Origin: Pannonibacter carbonis
GTDB taxonomy: Bacteria; Pseudomonadota; Alphaproteobacteria; Rhizobiales; Stappiaceae
Assembly (NCBI RefSeq): GCF_003012935.1
Contig: NZ_PUDR01000003.1
Span: 62,001 to 126,000 of the forward strand
Direction: 5' to 3'
DNA: 64,000 nt
Below, in pieces: positions 50,976-59,226 of this stretch (position 1 is the stretch's first letter; each line of letters opens with the position of its first letter). The position numbers and the translations under genes are program-made. The notes beneath the pieces are model-generated. The model saw nothing but the letters and a program-made list of their open reading frames with translations. It did no database searches and was not told where the DNA came from.

Positions 50976-53594
50976 ATGGAAAAAAGCCTCTTTCGCTTCA
51001 TCTGGAGGTTCAGCGCCCGCCAGCAACTCCTGATCCTGTTCGTAACTGTCCTGTCTTATCCGGTCAGTTACATCCTGCTTGAGCTGCCGAAGCTGATCGT
51101 CAATGACGCGGTCCAGGGAGACGGGTTTCCCCGGGTCATCTTCGGTTTCGAGTTTGACCAGATCTCTTATCTGTTTCTGCTCTGCGTCGCGTTTCTGACA
51201 CTGGTGATCGTCAGCAACGGCATCAAGCTTGGCATCAATGTCTACAAGGGCCGGCTTGGCGAGCGCATGTTGCGGCGTTTGCGCTTCGAGCTGTTCCAGC
51301 GCGTGCTGCGGTTCCGGCTGCCGCATTTTCGTAAAGTAAGTTCCGGCGAGATCATCCCGATGATCACGGCCGAGGTCGAGGATGTCGGTGGTTTTATCGG
51401 TGAAGCCTTCGCCCTGCCGGCCTATCAGGGCGGGTTGCTGGTCGTGCAGCTCGGCTTCATCTTCATGCAGGATCCGCTGCTGGGTCTTGCCGCAATCAGT
51501 TCCTATCCTGTCCAAGCCTATATCATTCCGAAACTGCAGCGGAAGGTTGTGCTGTTATCGCGCGAGCGGGTGAAGAACATCCGCATCGTTTCCGACAAGG
51601 TCGGCGAGGCGATCAGCGCAGTTCCGGAAATTCACGCCAACGACGCCTCGGCCTGGCACTCGGCCGACGTGGCAGATCGCCTCTATTCCAACTTCAAGAT
51701 TCGTTATGAGATATACAACCGGAAGTATTTCATCAAATTCCTGAATAATTTCCTCAATCAGCTGACGCCGTTCTTTTTCTACATGATCGGTGGCTATCTT
51801 GTGATCGAGGGAAGTCTCAGCATTGGTGCCTTGCTGGCAGTCATTGCTGCCTACAAGGATCTTGCCGGGCCCTGGAAGGAACTGCTGGACTACTATCAGC
51901 TCGTCGCCGATGTGAATGTGAAATACCAGACTGTGGTCGAGAACTTCGATCCGGCGGACATCTATCCGGTTGAACGCCTCACCGGTGACGAGCGCGTCTC
52001 GCTGGATGGTGACGTGGTTCTGAACGGAGTGAGCTTCACCGGCGGTGTTGCCGGTCAGGAGGTGTTCAGTGCGTCACTCCATGTCCGCAAGGCAACGGCG
52101 GTGGCGGTTGTCGGGCCAGACGGGTCCGGGCGCGCCGAGATCCTGCAATTGGCTGCCGGTCTGCTCAGCCCTACCGCTGGCCGGGTGGAGATTGCCGGGC
52201 ACGATCTGGAGCGCTTGACAGAATCCACCCTGGGCCGCGAGATCGCCTATGTCGGGTCCTCGGTGCATGTCTGGACCGGGACCATTCGCGATAACCTGTA
52301 CTACGGTCTGCGCCATCGGCCGATGAGTGACGTTGAACGCACCGGATCGGCGGCAGATGAACGCAAGCGTGCCTTGCGCGAGGCCCGCGAAACCCGCAAT
52401 CCGACCTTTGACATTCAAGCGATCTGGGAAGATCTGGGGGCTGCCGGGGCAGCATCCAGGGAGGAACTGGACGAACTGGCGCTGCAACTCCTGACCGTCG
52501 TCGGGCTTGATGCAGACATCTACCGTCTTGGCTTGCAGTCCCGCTTTGATCCCTCGATGGACGACCGGTTTGCCGACAGGATCCTGGCAGTGCGCCGCAA
52601 GCTCGCGGACCGGATTGCTTCGGATCCAAAGCTCGCCGGCCTTGTCGAAATGTGGGACGCGAATGCCTTCAATCAAAGCGCTACCCTGGCCGAAAACCTC
52701 TTCTTCGCGGTGCCGACCGACCCGGCCGTGACCATGGACCTGATGCCGGGACAGCCGGCGGTCCTCGCTTTCCTGAGCCGCACGGGCCTCAACGCAGATC
52801 TCCAGGCCATCGGTCTCAAGATCGCCGAGACGATGGTGGAACTCTTCGCCAATATTTCCAGCGATTCCGGGCTGCTGGGGACCTATTCCTTCATCACGCA
52901 GGACGACCTGCCGGAGTTTGACCGGATCGTCAGGCAGGCCAAGTCAGCCAATCAGAAGGTGGGCCTGTCCGAGGCCGACAGGGAACGGCTGATCGCGCTC
53001 GCCTTCAAGCTGATCCCGGCGCGTCACCGCCTCGGTGTGCTGGACGACGCCATGCGCGCCCGTATCATTGCGGCGCGGGCGGACTTCCGCAAGCAGGTGG
53101 TCGACGGCAACCCTGCCTACACGCCGGTTGATCCGGATGCCTACCTGCCGCCGCTGCATATCGAGGACAATCTCCTGTTCGGTCGCGCCCGCGTCGACCG
53201 GCGGGATGCCCGTCAGCGCATCGATGCCGTCATCCGGACCGTTGTCGAGGAAGAGGAACTGCGTGAGCCGATCATCTTCACCGGCTTCGGATACCATGTC
53301 GGTGTCAGCGGTTCGAAGCTGTCCGCGCACCAGCGGCGCAAGCTGGCTCTTGTGCGCGCGCTGCTGAAGAATGCTGCTGTCACAATTCTGGACGATGTTG
53401 CCGCTGGCAGCGGGGATGATGACATGGCGCTGCGTCGCCGTCTCATGATCCTTCTCGAAGGGCGTACCGTGCTGTTCGGAACACCGCATTTGAACGTTGC
53501 CGGAGAGTTCGAGCATAGTGTTGAATTGGATCAGGGTCGTGTCGTCCGGGTGGACGGGGTTGACCCGGCGGCCGGGCAAAAAGACCAGCAGTAA
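50976..53594 (+). CDS. ABC transporter-like protein with degenerate, interrupted NBD
   Basis: An 872-residue protein. Residues 1-330 form an exporter-type membrane domain. The NBD begins at about 345. Walker A is degraded (GPDGSGRAE, 380-388; Lys replaced by Arg386). The signature is altered (KLSAHQ near 781-786) and Walker B is ILDD (803-807), with Asp where the catalytic Glu normally stands. Roughly 395 residues separate Walker A and signature, against about 100 in normal exporters. ATP hydrolysis is therefore doubtful. Three DNL/ENL motifs (435-444, 569-578, 727-736) punctuate the insert. It leads the operon with the cyclic-nucleotide genes. Confidence 0.85.
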   Translation: MEKSLFRFIWRFSARQQLLILFVTVLSYPVSYILLELPKLIVNDAVQGDGFPRVIFGFEFDQISYLFLLCVAFLTLVIVSNGIKLGINVYKGRLGERMLRRLRFELFQRVLRFRLPHFRKVSSGEIIPMITAEVEDVGGFIGEAFALPAYQGGLLVVQLGFIFMQDPLLGLAAISSYPVQAYIIPKLQRKVVLLSRERVKNIRIVSDKVGEAISAVPEIHANDASAWHSADVADRLYSNFKIRYEIYNRKYFIKFLNNFLNQLTPFFFYMIGGYLVIEGSLSIGALLAVIAAYKDLAGPWKELLDYYQLVADVNVKYQTVVENFDPADIYPVERLTGDERVSLDGDVVLNGVSFTGGVAGQEVFSASLHVRKATAVAVVGPDGSGRAEILQLAAGLLSPTAGRVEIAGHDLERLTESTLGREIAYVGSSVHVWTGTIRDNLYYGLRHRPMSDVERTGSAADERKRALREARETRNPTFDIQAIWEDLGAAGAASREELDELALQLLTVVGLDADIYRLGLQSRFDPSMDDRFADRILAVRRKLADRIASDPKLAGLVEMWDANAFNQSATLAENLFFAVPTDPAVTMDLMPGQPAVLAFLSRTGLNADLQAIGLKIAETMVELFANISSDSGLLGTYSFITQDDLPEFDRIVRQAKSANQKVGLSEADRERLIALAFKLIPARHRLGVLDDAMRARIIAARADFRKQVVDGNPAYTPVDPDAYLPPLHIEDNLLFGRARVDRRDARQRIDAVIRTVVEEEELREPIIFTGFGYHVGVSGSKLSAHQRRKLALVRALLKNAAVTILDDVAAGSGDDDMALRRRLMILLEGRTVLFGTPHLNVAGEFEHSVELDQGRVVRVDGVDPAAGQKDQQ

Positions 53595-53626
53595 GCCGGT
53601 CCGGCTGCGGACATCAGGAGGATATC

Positions 53627-54085
53627 GTGTCTCTGGAAGTTGAAGTCGACGCCTTGCGGAAAGTGCCGCTGTTTCGCGGGATCGATGAAACCAAGCTGCG
53701 GCTGCTGGCGTTCATCAGTGACCGCATGCAGTACCAGACCGGCGAACATCTGTGCGAACAGGGGGAGGAGGGCGACACCGCCTTCATCATCCTGAAGGGC
53801 GAAGCCGATGTCCGCGTCCACACCCGCGATGGCGACCGTTCGGTTGCGACCGTGCGCGAGCATTCGATCGTCGGCGAGATTGCGATCCTGTGCGATGTGC
53901 CGCGCACCGCGACGCTGGTTGCCAGAACCGATATGGATGTGCTCACAGTGACCAAGGATGATTTCCTGAAACTTCTGAAAGAATTTCCGGATATGTCTTT
54001 GGAAGTGATGCGCACTCTGGCGCAGCGTCTCGAGCGCACCACGCGTGATCTGGCTACTGCCCGGTCCGGCGGGGCGGACGCATGA
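53627..54085 (+). CDS. Stand-alone cyclic nucleotide-binding domain protein
   Basis: A 152-residue CNBD without any HTH. The beta-barrel and phosphate-binding cassette are clear: VGEIAILCDVPRTATLVA (about residues 84-101) has the Gly-Glu and Arg-Thr-Ala needed to hold cAMP or cGMP. A C-terminal helix ends the protein. GTG start after AGGAGG. It is 32 bp after the ABC-like gene and so likely a regulatory subunit for it. Confidence 0.9.
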   Translation: MSLEVEVDALRKVPLFRGIDETKLRLLAFISDRMQYQTGEHLCEQGEEGDTAFIILKGEADVRVHTRDGDRSVATVREHSIVGEIAILCDVPRTATLVARTDMDVLTVTKDDFLKLLKEFPDMSLEVMRTLAQRLERTTRDLATARSGGADA

Positions 54086-54097
54086 GGGAGAGGCCTT

Positions 54098-54922
54098 TTG
54101 GCGGATGATTTCTGGCTCCGGTGCTGGGGCGTGCGCGGATCGACACCGACACCAGGCGTGGACACTCTGCGCTATGGCGGCGAGACGACCTGCTTTGAGA
54201 TCCGGGCCGGTGACGCCCTGGTTCTGGTCGATTGCGGTTCGGGTGCGCGCAACCTCGGGGGCTTGCTGGTGTCAGAGGGGCCGCGGCACTTCGATCTGCT
54301 GTTCACCCACACCCATCTCGACCATATCTGCGGCCTGCCGTTCTTCAAGCCAGCCTATGACCCGCGCTTCACGATCAACGCCTGGGCCGGACATTTTCTC
54401 GATGAGACCGATCTGGTCGACATCATTTGCCGCATCATGTCGCCGCCGATCTTCCCGGTTGCTGCAACCACGCTGAAGGCCGTGACCTTCCGCACATTCA
54501 AGGCCGGCAGCGCGATTGACCGCAGTGATGGACTGTCGATCCGGACGATTCGCCTGAATCATCCCGGTGGTGCCTGTGGCTATCGCTTCACATATGGTGG
54601 TCGCTCGATATGCATCATCACCGACCATGAACACGGCGATCCGGAAATCGACGCGGCGCTGATCGACTTCGTCGCAGGCGCCGAGGTGATGATCTATGAC
54701 GCGATGTTCACCGATGCCGAATACGAGACTTATCGTGGCTGGGGGCATTCGACCTGGCAGAAGGCGGTCGAACTGGCCACACGGGCCGGGGTTCGCACGC
54801 CCGTGCTGTTCCACCATGATCCCCGCCGCAGCGACGATGAACTCGACGAGATCGGCATGGCAGCAGAGGCCGCCCACCCGGGGACGTTGGTGGCCAGCGA
54901 GGGCATGATCCTGCGGCCCTAG
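54098..54922 (+). CDS. MBL-fold metallohydrolase (TTG start)
   Basis: A 274-residue metallo-beta-lactamase-fold protein. It opens with WGVRGSTPTPG and has the zinc motif THTHLDH near residues 69-75 with further His/Asp in LNHPGG, TDHEHG and HHDPRRSDDE. This subgroup is often linked to signalling genes, and class II cyclic-nucleotide phosphodiesterases share the HxHxDH motif, but the substrate is not known. A TTG at 54098 after GAGGGAGAGG is the only good start. Confidence 0.85.
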   Translation: MADDFWLRCWGVRGSTPTPGVDTLRYGGETTCFEIRAGDALVLVDCGSGARNLGGLLVSEGPRHFDLLFTHTHLDHICGLPFFKPAYDPRFTINAWAGHFLDETDLVDIICRIMSPPIFPVAATTLKAVTFRTFKAGSAIDRSDGLSIRTIRLNHPGGACGYRFTYGGRSICIITDHEHGDPEIDAALIDFVAGAEVMIYDAMFTDAEYETYRGWGHSTWQKAVELATRAGVRTPVLFHHDPRRSDDELDEIGMAAEAAHPGTLVASEGMILRP

Positions 54923-55096
54923 GTGTGCCGCTGATTTCGATAACGCTGGTTCACCTTTCAAGACCCCGGCAAGACATCCGTTGCGGTGACCCATCTGCTT
55001 GCGGCAACGTTACGTCATGATCGTGTCCGCATATGCCCCGGACGCCGCGCCCGGCTTGCTGCCAAACCGCGTTCGATCTTCGTTGGAGACTGGACA

Positions 55097-56467
55097 ATGG
55101 CAGGACAACCGGACAGACGCGGTCACGCAGGCAAGCTGCCGTTTGGCCTGTTCGGCCATCAGTCGCTGGCAGCGCTTCCCGCCCGGGTGCGCGAGGAAGT
55201 GCGGCGCCGCGAAATCGAGGCAGAGCGGCTGATCAGCTGGGTCCAGCTCTCGATCGTGCTGCTGTTTTCCCTGCTCTATGCCATCGCTCCGAGGGCCGAG
55301 GGCGCTGATGGCACCAATTTCGTTCCCGGGATCCTTGCCGCCTATTTCGTGTTCACGCTGGTCCGGCTGCTCCTGTCCTACCGGATCGAACTGCCCCAGT
55401 GGTATCTCTTCGTGTCGATTGCAGTCGACATCGGCTTGCTGGTCGGCCTGATCTTCTCGTTCCACATCCAGTACGCGCAGCCGGCGACCTTTTATCTCAA
55501 GGTCCCGACCCTGATGTATGTCTTCATCTTCATCGGGCTGCGGGCGCTGCGCTTCGATCCCCGCTTTGTCATCGTCTCTGGCCTGGCTGCAGCTGCCGGA
55601 TGGGTGGGAATGGTCGCCTATGCCATCACTGGCGACGATGGCCGGATGCGCATCACCCGAAACTACGTCGAGTATCTGACGGGCAACTCTGTGCTGCTCG
55701 GGGCAGAATTCGACAAGATCCTGGTCATCCTGACCGTGACGGGCCTGCTGGCCGCCGCGCTTTACCGGGGGCGGGGGCTGCTGGTGACCGGCATGCGCGA
55801 GCAGGGCGCGGCCAATGACCTGCGGCGCTTTTTCGCGCCGGAGGTTGCCACATCGATCACTTCGTCCGATGCCAGTCTTGTTGCCGGGCAAGGCGTCCTG
55901 CGCGATGCGGCGATCCTGTACGTCGACGTGCGCGGCTTCACCCGTCAGGCCGCCAGCCTGCCGCCGCAAACCGTGATGCAGGTTCTGGCCTGCTACCAGA
56001 AGACCGCCGTCGATGTGATTGAGGCCCATGGCGGCAGCGTCGACAAGTTCCTCGGCGATGGCATCCTCGCAACGTTCGGGGCCTTGTCCCCGTCTTCAAC
56101 CTACGCAGCCGATGCAACGATGGCGGCCATTGAGGTGGTTGCGCGGCTCCACGCCGATGCGGTCCGCATTTCCAGCCTCGGCTGGCCGGGGAGTTTTCAG
56201 GTTGGCACAGCCTTCTGTTGCGGTCAGGTGGCCGTCGGGTTGGTGGGGGGGCAAGACCGGCTCGAGTTCACCGTGATCGGCGATGCCGTGAACCGTGCCG
56301 CCAAGCTGGAGAATGCCAACAAGGCCGAAGGCTGCAGTGTTCTCACGGACCTTGCCAGTTACGAGCTCGCCTGCGCCCAGGGCTATGCCGGCGCGCAGGG
56401 GGCACTGCGTCCGGCGACCTCCGTTGCCGGTCTCGACAGGCCCGTCGATCTGGTGGTTCTTGGCTGA
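55097..56467 (+). CDS. Membrane class III adenylate/guanylate cyclase
   Basis: A 456-residue protein. About six hydrophobic helices (residues 45-235) precede a CHD catalytic domain. Metal-binding Asp277 (in VDVRGFT) and Asp321 (in FLGDG) are present. The transition-state motif is Asn399...Lys403 (VNRAAKLE), with Lys where Arg is classical, a form common in alphaproteobacterial cyclases. It should make cAMP or cGMP. The ATG at 55097 follows GGAGACTGGACA; an upstream start at 54986 adds a non-typical leader. Confidence 0.9.
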   Translation: MAGQPDRRGHAGKLPFGLFGHQSLAALPARVREEVRRREIEAERLISWVQLSIVLLFSLLYAIAPRAEGADGTNFVPGILAAYFVFTLVRLLLSYRIELPQWYLFVSIAVDIGLLVGLIFSFHIQYAQPATFYLKVPTLMYVFIFIGLRALRFDPRFVIVSGLAAAAGWVGMVAYAITGDDGRMRITRNYVEYLTGNSVLLGAEFDKILVILTVTGLLAAALYRGRGLLVTGMREQGAANDLRRFFAPEVATSITSSDASLVAGQGVLRDAAILYVDVRGFTRQAASLPPQTVMQVLACYQKTAVDVIEAHGGSVDKFLGDGILATFGALSPSSTYAADATMAAIEVVARLHADAVRISSLGWPGSFQVGTAFCCGQVAVGLVGGQDRLEFTVIGDAVNRAAKLENANKAEGCSVLTDLASYELACAQGYAGAQGALRPATSVAGLDRPVDLVVLG

Positions 56468-56581
56468 ACTGTCCTGGTTGCGCCGCCGCGCCTCTCACCC
56501 CTTTGGCTGGGACTGGTCGGGGCACGTCAAGCTGTCCCGTGCTTGACCCGGCAGCACTTTGGACGCAAAGTTCGCTCCAGA

Positions 56582-56595
56582 TGACGTTTTCGTCA
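56582..56595. promoter_or_regulatory. Inverted repeat upstream of the SDR gene
   Basis: TGACG-TTTT-CGTCA, 66 bp before the SDR start in the A/T-richer promoter patch. A TetR/GntR-type operator is possible; no such regulator is adjacent. Confidence 0.3.
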
Positions 56596-56660
56596 ATCAG
56601 TCTGATGAAAAGTAAATTAAATCATCGACTTGAAGAAGAGTTTGATCAAGGGAGAGCGCA

Positions 56661-57428
56661 ATGCAACTGTCCGCGCAGATTTCGGCCGTCGTTACCGGTG
56701 GTGCCTCGGGGCTCGGGGCGGCGACCGCCCGCATGCTGGCAGCCAGCGGCGTCAAGGTGGCCTTGTTCGACCGCAATGCTGAGCAGGGCGTGGCTGTCGC
56801 TTCGGAAATCGGCGGACTGTTCGTCGATGTGGACGTGACCAGCGAGGACAGTGTTGTCGCGGGCTTTGCCAAGGCACGCGCCGCCCATGGCCCGGAACGC
56901 ATCCTGGTCAACTGCGCCGGCATTGCCCCTGCCGCCAAGACCACCTCGCGCGGTGAGCCGCATTCGCTCGCCCTGTTCGAGAAGGTGATCGCGGTCAATC
57001 TCGTCGGCTCGTTCCGCTGCATTGCCCATGCGGCCACATCCATGTCGGCGCTGGACCCGGTGACAGCGGACGGCGAGCGCGGCGTCATCGTCTCGACCGC
57101 CTCGGTTGCCGCCTTTGATGGCCAGATTGGCCAGGTCGCCTATGCCGCCTCCAAGGCGGGCATTGCCGGCATGACGTTGCCGATTGCGCGCGACCTGTCG
57201 AAATCCGGCATCCGCGTCATGACCATCGCCCCCGGCATTTTCGAGACACCGATGCTGCTCGGCTTGCCTGAGGACGTGCAGAAGTCATTGGGCGATCAGG
57301 TGCCTTTCCCCTCGCGTCTCGGCAAGGCGACAGAATACGCACAACTGGTCCTTGCCATCGTCGAGAACGGCATGCTCAACGGCGAAACCATCCGCCTCGA
57401 CGGCGCCATCCGCATGGCGCCGCGGTAA
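56661..57428 (+). CDS. SDR-family 3-hydroxyacyl-CoA dehydrogenase-like enzyme
   Basis: A 255-residue classical short-chain dehydrogenase. The cofactor motif TGGASGLG is near residues 11-18, NCAGIAPA follows, and the catalytic Tyr-x3-Lys is YAASK. The sequence resembles HSD17B10/2-methyl-3-hydroxybutyryl-CoA dehydrogenase proteins, with an unusually long stretch before the active site. A GGGAGAG site precedes the ATG. Role: probably fatty-acid or branched-chain breakdown; neighbours do not confirm it. Confidence 0.85.
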   Translation: MQLSAQISAVVTGGASGLGAATARMLAASGVKVALFDRNAEQGVAVASEIGGLFVDVDVTSEDSVVAGFAKARAAHGPERILVNCAGIAPAAKTTSRGEPHSLALFEKVIAVNLVGSFRCIAHAATSMSALDPVTADGERGVIVSTASVAAFDGQIGQVAYAASKAGIAGMTLPIARDLSKSGIRVMTIAPGIFETPMLLGLPEDVQKSLGDQVPFPSRLGKATEYAQLVLAIVENGMLNGETIRLDGAIRMAPR

Positions 57429-57454
57429 CTTTCTGGCTGTCATAAAAACAACAT

Positions 57455-57485
57455 GGCCCGCTGCCGAGAGGAACGGCAACGGGCC
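57455..57485. terminator. Bidirectional terminator-like hairpin between SDR and cytochrome c genes
   Basis: GGCCCGCTGCCG and CGGCAACGGGCC pair over 12 positions (one mismatch) around a 7-nt loop. On the minus strand it is followed by ATGTTGTTTTTA, so it can end the cytochrome c transcript as an intrinsic terminator. It may also serve the SDR gene. Confidence 0.65.
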
Positions 57486-57532
57486 TTGAATTGGGGAATG
57501 CGCGGTCTGCGGCAGAGCGCGACCCTCGGGGA

Positions 57533-57928
57533 TTATTTCATCGAGCCGTCAGCGTTATACTGCGCGAGATAAGCGATGACGTCCTTTAGTTCGTCTTCCT
57601 TCTTCAGGCCGACGAAAGCCATCTTGTTCTTCGGAACAAAGTTCTTGGGATCGGCGAGATAGCCGGACAGGGTGGCCTCGTCCCAGACCTTGCCGGCGCC
57701 GAACTCGGTCATGGCGGGGGAATATTTGAAGCCTTCGACAGAAGCGACCGCCCGGCCGACAATGCCGTTCATCTCCGGTCCAACCTTGTTTTTGGCGCCC
57801 GCGCCAACGTCATGGCAGGCGGCGCATTTCTTGAAGACTTTTTCGCCCTTGGCGACATCGCCTTCAGCCAAGGCAACCGTGGTGAGGGCCAGCAGGGCTG
57901 CGCCTGCTGCAATGCTCAGTTTCATCAT
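57533..57928 (-). CDS. Class I c-type cytochrome
   Basis: A 131-residue periplasmic cytochrome. The signal peptide spans residues 1-21 (ending ALA before EGD). The haem motif is CAACH at 35-39 and the axial Met is likely in NKMAFVGL. Resembles cytochrome c2/c550 electron carriers. It stands alone on the minus strand. Confidence 0.93.
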   Translation of the reverse strand: MMKLSIAAGAALLALTTVALAEGDVAKGEKVFKKCAACHDVGAGAKNKVGPEMNGIVGRAVASVEGFKYSPAMTEFGAGKVWDEATLSGYLADPKNFVPKNKMAFVGLKKEDELKDVIAYLAQYNADGSMK

Positions 57929-58074
57929 GTTCTCTCTCCCTCCTGCTGATGCGTCCGGAGGACGCCCGCTTGAGTGGGGGGGAAGATGACGCGAACGGCG
58001 GTCTGCGGCAAGATGCGCGTGGCACCATGCCGCAGGATTGCAGCAACTCGGGCACTATGCCGCACGCTTAACGG

Positions 58075-59025
58075 TTAACGGGATGCCGCCATCGCGGTGC
58101 CGGCTTCGCCAAGCCAGGCTTCAAGCCCCGTGTCCCAATAGGGCGAAGGGCCGTAGAGATGCGCCAGGAAATCGATGAAGACGCGGACCTTGGCAGGCAG
58201 GAAGCGGCGGCTGGGGTACACCGCATGCAGGCCGACATCCTTGGAGGCGCGATAGGCAGGCAGGACGATGCGCAGGCGGCCGTCTCGCAGTTCCGGGCCT
58301 ATGTCCCAGGTGGAACGCAAGGCGATGCCGACGCCGGCAATCAGCGCCTCGCGCACGACTTCGGACGAGTTGGTGCGCAAGGGCGCGCTGGCCCTGACGA
58401 TCTCGGCACCGCGCGGCCCGACAAGTCGCCACGGGTCCTGCACGGCTGCGGCGATGCGGATGTGGTTATCCGTGAGGTCCTCGATGGATTGAGGTTCGCC
58501 GTAGCGATCCAGATAGGCGGGAGCTGCGCAAAGGACACGGTGGATCGGGGCCAGCCGCCGGGCGACGAGGCTCGAGTCCGACAGTTCGGCGATCCGGATG
58601 GCGAGATCATAGCCATCTCCGACGATGTCCACGAAATCGTCCGAGAGATCCAGGTTGAGCGACAGGTCCGGATTTGTTTCGAGGAAAGTTGCCAGATGCG
58701 GGGCGATGTGCAGACGGCCGAAGGATGTTGGCGCGCTGACCTTGAGCGTGCCCCGGGCTTGTGCCGAGCCGCGCGTGACGAAGGTTTCGGCCTCCTCGAC
58801 GCTGGCCAGAATGGCGATGACACGGTCGTAGAAGCCTTGTCCGGATTCGGTCAGGGCGATCTGGCGGGTCGTGCGTTGGAGCAGGCGCGTTCCCAGACGA
58901 TCCTCAAGGCGGCGGATCCGCTTGGAAACGACGGCCGGAGACAGGGCCATTTCGCGCCCGGCCGCCGACATGCTGCCGGCCGACACAACGCGGGCGAAGA
59001 TTTCCATGTCCGTGAGATTGCTCAT
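58075..59025 (-). CDS. LysR-family regulator next to glcDEF
   Basis: A 316-residue LTTR. The HTH contains FARVVSAGSMSAAGREMALSPAVVSKRIRRLE, and LDLSDDFVDIVGDGYDLAIR marks the CrgA-like group. ATG at 59025 gives the canonical N-terminus. Divergent from glcD across 201 bp, with a palindrome in between, so glycolate oxidase control is plausible. Not related to the GntR-type GlcC of enterics. Confidence 0.88.
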   Translation of the reverse strand: MSNLTDMEIFARVVSAGSMSAAGREMALSPAVVSKRIRRLEDRLGTRLLQRTTRQIALTESGQGFYDRVIAILASVEEAETFVTRGSAQARGTLKVSAPTSFGRLHIAPHLATFLETNPDLSLNLDLSDDFVDIVGDGYDLAIRIAELSDSSLVARRLAPIHRVLCAAPAYLDRYGEPQSIEDLTDNHIRIAAAVQDPWRLVGPRGAEIVRASAPLRTNSSEVVREALIAGVGIALRSTWDIGPELRDGRLRIVLPAYRASKDVGLHAVYPSRRFLPAKVRVFIDFLAHLYGPSPYWDTGLEAWLGEAGTAMAASR

Positions 59026-59085
59026 TTGTGACCAACTGGAAAGAGTTCTAGGACCAGACCCGGTGTTTCCCCGTGCCCTGAAGTT

Positions 59086-59098
59086 TGACAGACTGTCA
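59086..59098. promoter_or_regulatory. Palindrome in the LysR-glcD intergenic region
   Basis: TGACAG-A-CTGTCA is a perfect 6-bp inverted repeat about a single base, 60 bp upstream of the LysR ATG and 129 bp before glcD. LTTR sites are typically short interrupted palindromes with T-N11-A spacing, so this is a good candidate. Confidence 0.45.
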
Positions 59099-59226
59099 GG
59101 GTCCGGGAGGTCAATGACGCTGCGTCGCAGGCGTACGCTCCGCAATGAAACTGACCTTGTGTGTATTTACGCTTTAACGGACAAACTCGGATCACGTTAT
59201 GTGCGTGAGGGAAAAGGGAGAGGGAG

